From Paenibacillus taichungensis (lineage in GTDB: Bacteria; Bacillota; Bacilli; Paenibacillales; Paenibacillaceae): a DNA stretch of 64,000 nucleotides. The translations under genes and the position numbers were made by a program. This document shows positions 59,193 to 64,000 of this stretch, one piece after another. Under the pieces are notes generated by a model, which saw nothing but the letters and a program-made list of their open reading frames with translations, did not search any database and had not been told where the DNA came from. The first letter of the stretch is position 1. The number at the start of each line of letters is the position of its first letter. The stretch is taken from NCBI RefSeq assembly GCF_013359905.1, contig NZ_JABMCC010000104.1:268187-332186 (forward strand). The letters are read 5' to 3'.

Positions 59193-60491
59193 ATGGAAGA
59201 GCTGTCTCCGATCCCGGACCCGGAGCCTAATCAAGGGGTAGATGCAGAAGAGCCAAGTACGGACCTGTCTGCCTTTCGTTATATTCTTTTCCCCCGGAAG
59301 GGAGGATGGTCTGCTTTTCCCTATCCAGACATCGCTGCTCTGATGGTTGCGGAAGGGCCTGTCTACTATGTCAGCAGTCTGGAGCGCTCCGAGGAAATGC
59401 CTGCGAATATCACCGTCATCACGCTTCCCGAAGCAGAACAATTGCTGCAGGAGCCCCGTACGGTTGCTGTGGTTGCTCATCCCTACTGGCTTACCGCCAC
59501 AGCCTCGCTCCATCCGGAGCTCTGTATTGTACTTCTTCCCGAGCCGGTTGGTGAAGAAGCCGAGTCCCCCTTATGGGAGAGCTGTATTTCAAGACTGGTC
59601 GGTATCGCCGATCTGGTGGGCACCACTTCAGAAACACGCTACATGAAGCTGGTATTCCAGGGTGTACGCGCCATCTGGCTGAATGGAGAGGATACCTCTC
59701 CTGCTGGTGTCATGCAAAAGGATGACCTCGAGGTCCCTCTCCGGGACTATGAACTGCTATTCCTGCATGCGCTGCGACAGACCCTCTCGGGTGTTCAGGA
59801 TACGGTCACCCAGCTGCAATGTAGTGTGCGGGCCGACTTCTATCGTCAGCTTCGGTCCAAAGCTGGAGCGCATGAGACGATTTCCTTTTTGCTGGCAGCC
59901 TATGAATATGTGCTAGAGGATTCCAGAGCGGCTGCTTCACTCAAGGAGGCCTTCTCCCACGCGGTATTAAACGGGCGCAATGATTGTGTAAGCTCCCACT
60001 ATCGATTCCTCTCCGCCATTCATGCAAGGGCCGGGGAAATCGAGAATGCGTTGCAGGTGTATGGAATCAGCGCAGGCAACGAGCAGGAACGGCACCATTA
60101 TGAACAACTCTGTCGCTGGCTGGAGGCCGGAGAGGAACAGCTTGTCCGGGCAGAACTGCTGCGTCTGAATGATGATTATGGAAACGCATTGCACATTTTG
60201 GATGAACTCGGAGGCGAAACGGCACGGCATTGGAAATTTCGTATCTATCAGGAGACTGGACGTGTGGAAGATGCATTAGATTTGGTGCATGCAGTGGATA
60301 TTCAGGATAGCCCCAGCCGACAGGATTATCGGCAATTATCAGGTCTAGCTCTGGCTCTGCGCGGAGAACGTCACGGGGCGGTGAGACAATTTCTGGAGAC
60401 AGCACTGGAGGATGAAGATGCTCTTGCGCGAATCGTCGAGATGGAGCTGTTGGATCAAGCCGTCCAGCAATTGCTGGGGGAGGTGCCATGA
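59193..60491 (+). CDS. helical-repeat (TPR-like) protein of a glycan operon
   Basis: A 432-residue soluble protein. The N-terminal ~190 residues are a Rossmann-like sequence (YILFPRKGGWSAFPYP, GPVYYVSSLERSEEMP, VAVVAHPYWLTATASLHPELCIVLL, LVGTTSETRYMKLVFQG) that resembles a degenerate GT-B glycosyltransferase half. The rest is helical repeats with TPR-like pairs (AHETISFLLAAYEYVLEDSR, HARAGEIENALQVYGISA, DDYGNALHILDELGGETARHWKF). Acidic N-terminus, no signal. It is the first of four coupled genes, and its stop overlaps the GT2 start by 4 bases. Possible scaffold or accessory to the glycosyltransferases. Confidence 0.7.
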   Translation: MEELSPIPDPEPNQGVDAEEPSTDLSAFRYILFPRKGGWSAFPYPDIAALMVAEGPVYYVSSLERSEEMPANITVITLPEAEQLLQEPRTVAVVAHPYWLTATASLHPELCIVLLPEPVGEEAESPLWESCISRLVGIADLVGTTSETRYMKLVFQGVRAIWLNGEDTSPAGVMQKDDLEVPLRDYELLFLHALRQTLSGVQDTVTQLQCSVRADFYRQLRSKAGAHETISFLLAAYEYVLEDSRAAASLKEAFSHAVLNGRNDCVSSHYRFLSAIHARAGEIENALQVYGISAGNEQERHHYEQLCRWLEAGEEQLVRAELLRLNDDYGNALHILDELGGETARHWKFRIYQETGRVEDALDLVHAVDIQDSPSRQDYRQLSGLALALRGERHGAVRQFLETALEDEDALARIVEMELLDQAVQQLLGEVP

Positions 60492-61402
60492 TGCTGGACC
60501 CGAAGAAGCGCAGACTACATGTGAATGGACCGATGGTGCATAAGGATACACGATCCGAAACAACTCATACTCCAACGGAAACGCTGGAATCGCTGCATGC
60601 TGACCCAGAGGGGCAAGGGGATCAGCAGCATGCTGCAAAACACCAGGATACAGACCTATTCAGAGAGCCGTTTTCCGTTCGTCGGGTTCGTAAAAGTCAG
60701 GGCAATAAACTGACCGCCATGCTTCAGGTACGTAACGAGCGAGGGCGATATTTGGAGGAAGTGCTGGACGATTTAAGTGAATTTGTGGATGAGATCGTCA
60801 TTGTGGACGATGCCAGCACCGATGGAACACCCGATCTATGCAGAGCCTATCCAAAGGTCGTTCGTCTGGAAGTGTTGGAAAAGCCGTTATTTGCGGAGGA
60901 ATGGCGACTACGCAATGCACTATGGCAAGCAGCAGCAGGTACCTCGCCGGATTGGTTGCTCTCGGTTGATGCCGATGAGCTATACAGCACGGAAGCGAAG
61001 AAAGCGATACGCGCTCTGATTAACCAGGATCACGCGGACTGGATCGCTTTCCGCTTCTACGATATGTGGGGCGGACGAACTCACTATCGGGAAGATGAGC
61101 TTTGGGGGCTTCACCGACGTCATACCGCTTCTCTGGTTCGATATATGCCGGGTTATCCTTACTTTTATCCGCAGCAAAATCATCATGTGCCTCGCCTCCC
61201 TTTACCCTGCACTGTACTGCCCGGAATCAGCACAGAATTGAAAGTCCAGCATCTTGGCTGGGCAGGAAGTCTGGAGGATCGGGTTCGAAAATATTTGCGT
61301 TATAAACGAATTGATCCACACGGCGAGTGGGGCAGCCTGGAACACTATGAATCAATTCTTGATCCGGAGCCCCGACTGATTCCGTGGAAGGAGGAGCAGT
61401 GA
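60488..61402 (+). CDS. GT2 family glycosyltransferase
   Basis: A 304-residue protein with a basic, low-complexity N-terminal tail of ~65 residues, then a GT-A fold: LTAMLQVRNERGRYLEEVLD, EIVIVDDASTDGTPDL with the nucleotide-sugar-binding Asp pair, and the DxD-like LSVDADEL at the metal site. It overlaps the previous gene by 4 bases and GGGGGAGG precedes its start. It transfers a sugar from a nucleotide-sugar to a protein or surface glycan; donor and acceptor unknown. The closest pattern is the 'glycosyltransferase involved in cell wall' type with DAxTDGT. Confidence 0.88.
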   Translation: MMLDPKKRRLHVNGPMVHKDTRSETTHTPTETLESLHADPEGQGDQQHAAKHQDTDLFREPFSVRRVRKSQGNKLTAMLQVRNERGRYLEEVLDDLSEFVDEIVIVDDASTDGTPDLCRAYPKVVRLEVLEKPLFAEEWRLRNALWQAAAGTSPDWLLSVDADELYSTEAKKAIRALINQDHADWIAFRFYDMWGGRTHYREDELWGLHRRHTASLVRYMPGYPYFYPQQNHHVPRLPLPCTVLPGISTELKVQHLGWAGSLEDRVRKYLRYKRIDPHGEWGSLEHYESILDPEPRLIPWKEEQ

Positions 61403-61403
61403 G

Positions 61404-62837
61404 ATGGGCGTGGTCAGCATATTGACACACAGCTTCACCGATGGATATAACCGGGAATTCAGCCGGGTGTTCGGGGGCGGTCTGGAGCGTTACGTTCTTG
61501 ATTTGTGCAGTGTGATTCGCGGATTGGGACATATCCCCGAGGTTCATCAGTTGTCCTATTTTGAAGCTTTTCATACCCGCACGGAACAGATCGATGTATA
61601 TGGGTATGCCTACGATATGAATGATGTGCCCGAAGCTTTTGCCCGAATGGCTGCGGCAGCGCGAGGGCCTGTGATCTATGCAAGCTGCCTGTGGCAGCCC
61701 ATTGCCTACAAGCCGGGCAGCCTCGGTATCTGCCATGGCATTAACTGGGATCGTCCCGCGCTGCCGCTCGAAACCAAGCAGCAAGTTGCTGAGCATATTC
61801 AGCTGGCACTGGATGGACTTGTACGCATCGTGTCGGTCGATTCCCATTTTCAGACCTTTTGCCGTGCTGCTTGTACGTTTGCGGATGCCAGTCAGGTCGT
61901 GCTCATTCCCAATGCGGTGGATACCTCCTACTTCACACCTGCTCCGCCAAGGCGTACGTTTGAGCCTGAACAGGAAGAAGAATGGCTGGCGGCATGGAAG
62001 AAAGATCTTGCAGGCCATGAAGAGCATGCTGAAGCTGCCATCTCGGGGTTGAATGCTGCGTCATCCGTGGGGGAAAGAAACGTTGGAAACGGCATGGTGC
62101 GGGCGGACAAATCCGAGGTGACAGTAATCGCTGAAGAACTGGACTCGAGGGATATCCAACAGGGCCGCACTGGTCGGCAGCCAAATGAGCTGATGGATGA
62201 ACATTTGAAGGATCAGGGCGACGACACACCGGCTGCAACTAATGTGAACCCCTCACGTCCACTGCGCATTTTATATCCACGCCGCATCAGCATGGAACGG
62301 GGCATTATTCCGATGATGCTGGCAGCAGACCGACTGCTCGGTGCCTTTCCCGATCTGGAGGTCGAATTTGCGGGAGAGCTGGTTGAAGGCAGTACGGTGG
62401 GTCGATCCTTCCGATATTGGCATCGCACGCACCCCCATGCGGATCGAATTATACAGCGCACGTATGATTTTAGGGATATTCGCGAGGCCTACCATCAGGC
62501 AGATATCGCGGTGATCCCGACAGTCTTCTCGGAAGGAACATCCTACGCTTGTCTGGAGGCGATGAGCTGTGGGCTTCCGGTTGTTGCTTCCAATGTTGGC
62601 GGATTGAATGATCTGATTCAGGATGGCTTCAACGGACTGCTGGTACCTCCAGGGGAAGAAGCGCTGACCGCCGCGCTGGTGCGTCTCGTTCAGGATAAGG
62701 CCGAGCGGGAGCGGCTGGGTATCTATGCCCGCGAGACGACGCTATCCTACGACATCTCCCACTGGCGGCGCAGATGGAGTACGGTATTGGAATCTTTTCT
62801 GGCAGAAGCAGGATTAAAGGAGGGAATTCGGGGATGA
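61404..62837 (+). CDS. GT4 family glycosyltransferase with unusual internal insertion
   Basis: A 477-residue GT-B enzyme. N-terminal domain ~1-180 (EFSRVFGGGLERYVLDLC, ICHGINWDRPALPL, VSVDSHFQTFCRAA, LIPNAVDTSYFTP), C-terminal domain from ~286 (RILYPRRISMERGIIPMM, AVIPTVFSEGTSYACLEAMS, CGLPVVASNVGGLNDLI) with the E-x7-E retaining-transferase motif. Between them lies a ~100-residue charged, low-complexity insert (about 184-285: HEEHAEAAISGLNAASSVGE and on) not expected in the family. GGAAGGAGGAG precedes the start. Same operon as its neighbours. Function: adding a sugar to a growing surface glycan. Confidence 0.9.
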   Translation: MGVVSILTHSFTDGYNREFSRVFGGGLERYVLDLCSVIRGLGHIPEVHQLSYFEAFHTRTEQIDVYGYAYDMNDVPEAFARMAAAARGPVIYASCLWQPIAYKPGSLGICHGINWDRPALPLETKQQVAEHIQLALDGLVRIVSVDSHFQTFCRAACTFADASQVVLIPNAVDTSYFTPAPPRRTFEPEQEEEWLAAWKKDLAGHEEHAEAAISGLNAASSVGERNVGNGMVRADKSEVTVIAEELDSRDIQQGRTGRQPNELMDEHLKDQGDDTPAATNVNPSRPLRILYPRRISMERGIIPMMLAADRLLGAFPDLEVEFAGELVEGSTVGRSFRYWHRTHPHADRIIQRTYDFRDIREAYHQADIAVIPTVFSEGTSYACLEAMSCGLPVVASNVGGLNDLIQDGFNGLLVPPGEEALTAALVRLVQDKAERERLGIYARETTLSYDISHWRRRWSTVLESFLAEAGLKEGIRG

Positions 62838-63505
62838 TGGATACGCCAAATGCAACGGATTTCACGGAATCAAGATACATTCGGGAGGGCGACCCCAAAA
62901 CGGATACATTGGTTTTTCCACTGCATCCTGCGTGGTGGAGCCGTCCGTACGAGTACGAATGGGCACGCCAGTTTGCACGTCAAGAAGACGTCGTACTCGA
63001 CGCCGCCTGTGGTATATCCCATCCATTCAAATTTTGGCTGGCAGAGCACTGCCGGGAAGTTCATGCCTGTGATTGGGATGAGCGTATTTTGTCCAGAGAA
63101 GCGATCCGGCTGGATATCGCTTCTGATTTTGGTGAACAGGCCGCACGCGACCTGCCGGAATTGAGCCTGGACCGACTGCATCTTGCGCAGGCCAATCTGG
63201 CTCAGCTTCCGTATGCACCGGAGATGTTTGACAGCGTATTCTGCATCTCTGTGTTGGAGCATCTGGATACAGGCACGATGCTGCGCGCCTTTCGCGAGTT
63301 CGCCAGGGTGCTGAAGCCGGACGGACGGTTGATAGCCACGTTTGATGTACCCGAGATGCGCCCTGATCTGCTGGAGACCATTATGGCTGTCACTGGACTG
63401 ACGATCGAAGGTAAGCTGAGCGTGAAAGAACCGGAGGATGCCATCTGGTCTGACATGTATGGCCCGGCAATCCGTTGTTTTCGTGCTGTTATTCGTAAGG
63501 AGTAA
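62834..63505 (+). CDS. class I SAM-dependent methyltransferase
   Basis: A 223-residue methyltransferase from the ATG at 62834 (AGGAGGG 9 bases upstream), overlapping the GT4 stop by 4 bases. Motif I DVVLDAACGISHPFKFWL, acidic post-I VHACDWDE, then YAPEMFDSVFCISVLEHL and the LKPDGRLIATFD motif. In a glycosyltransferase operon such enzymes usually methylate a sugar hydroxyl of the glycan. Last gene of the operon; no clear terminator follows. Confidence 0.9.
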   Translation: MMDTPNATDFTESRYIREGDPKTDTLVFPLHPAWWSRPYEYEWARQFARQEDVVLDAACGISHPFKFWLAEHCREVHACDWDERILSREAIRLDIASDFGEQAARDLPELSLDRLHLAQANLAQLPYAPEMFDSVFCISVLEHLDTGTMLRAFREFARVLKPDGRLIATFDVPEMRPDLLETIMAVTGLTIEGKLSVKEPEDAIWSDMYGPAIRCFRAVIRKE

Positions 63506-63588
63506 TTGGGATGGATAAATGGGATCACTGATGAGGGCATAGATTGAGATTAACTCCAAATCCTTAAACCTTTTGGATACCGAAGTCG

Positions 63589-64000
63589 TTAGAGATGAAC
63601 CAGCAGCATACTGCACTGGTTAGCGTATGCTTCGGTGGATGCTGCGCCGGGTGATGTCAGGCGCAGCAGGGTGTGCAGGCCCGGCGGGACGGTGGTCGCC
63701 GGGCTGCCGGAGGTGGCGGGTTGCCGTGCAGTGACTTGGGCCCATTCGGCCCAATCACGCGCAGTGCGCTGCCGCCCAGCGAGCAAAGCGAGCGTGCCCG
63801 CCAGTACCATGGCGGGCACTTCGTGCGTGAAGGGCTGCTGCGCGCCATGCGGCGTGCCGAACAGCGCAAGCAGCCCTTCACGCACGCTCGCGGGCGCGCG
63901 CAGCAGCCCGCAACGGGCCGCAGGCGGAAGCGCCGCGAGCAGCGCCGGCGCCTGGCCGGGCGGCAGGGCCTGCAGCAGGCGCAGCCATGCGGCCCAGGCG
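63589..64000 (-). CDS. 3' end of a GC-rich gene of unknown function
   Basis: An open reading frame comes in from the right edge and stops at 63589. Its sequence is Ala/Leu/Pro/Arg-rich, for example WLRLLQALPPGQAPALLAAL, then FGTPHGAQQPFTHEVPAMVL and ARDWAEWAQV. I recognise no family. The DNA here is clearly richer in G and C than the rest of the window. That could mark a transferred segment or simply a naturally high-GC, compositionally biased gene. A competing frame on the same strand (63657-63881) is shorter. The start lies outside the window. Confidence 0.45.
   Translation of the reverse strand, partial: AWAAWLRLLQALPPGQAPALLAALPPAARCGLLRAPASVREGLLALFGTPHGAQQPFTHEVPAMVLAGTLALLAGRQRTARDWAEWAQVTARQPATSGSPATTVPPGLHTLLRLTSPGAASTEAYANQCSMLLVHL

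Overview
The window looks like chromosomal DNA of a Paenibacillus-type Gram-positive spore former. Supporting signs are AGGAGG-type ribosome binding sites (with several TTG/GTG starts), lipoprotein signal peptides, a YesM/AraC-type two-component system beside sugar ABC transporters, GlpP-type antitermination and a cydABDC operon in the Firmicute arrangement. I see no rRNA, tRNA, CRISPR array, phage or insertion sequence. The last ~400 bases are much more GC-rich than the rest.

Layout. 0-10.5 kb: start of an MMPL-type transporter divergent from a TetR regulator, a GNAT acetyltransferase, a lipoprotein serpin, a DUF697-like protein, a MarR-controlled heterodimeric ABC exporter, glucuronate isomerase (uxaC) and an MBL-fold hydrolase. 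10.5-18.4 kb: a small unknown protein, a ~200 bp palindromic intergenic repeat, a cytoplasmic alpha-amylase, a nuclease-helicase fusion of the XPD/DinG type, an HmoB-like haem monooxygenase and an LTA-synthase-like enzyme. 18.6-33.7 kb: a carbohydrate-utilisation locus with a GH63-like glycosidase, sensor kinase, AraC-type response regulator, ABC importer, GH2 beta-galactosidase, SDR dehydrogenase and two divergent homologues of glycine decarboxylase subunits (GcvPA/GcvPB-like). It ends at a strong terminator. 33.8-38.9 kb: LysR/cidAB, an AbrB-type regulator with a zinc-ribbon-like motif, a DoxX protein divergent from an HxlR regulator, and a Gfo/Idh/MocA oxidoreductase. 39-43.1 kb: the glycerol regulon glpP-glpK-glpD, with a terminator in the glpD leader. 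43.4-49.4 kb: a stand-alone GTP cyclohydrolase II-like gene, a second sugar ABC importer and a gluconokinase-like kinase. 49.5-52.4 kb: an NTF2-like protein divergent from an ArsR regulator, an unknown protein and a TagO/MraY-type transferase. 52.5-58.8 kb: cytochrome bd oxidase and its maturation exporter (cydABDC) with two Rex/Fnr-like boxes upstream. 59.2-63.5 kb: a tightly overlapping glycan-modification operon (repeat protein, GT2, GT4, methyltransferase). 63.6-64.0 kb: the 3' end of a GC-rich gene of unknown function.

Most genes serve carbohydrate scavenging, envelope building and respiratory adaptation. The part most worth following up is the carbohydrate locus at 18.6-33.7 kb, because it carries a pair of glycine-decarboxylase-like PLP proteins without the T, H and L partners and with altered active-site motifs. 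I infer that these enzymes do something other than glycine cleavage and that routine annotation would mislabel them.
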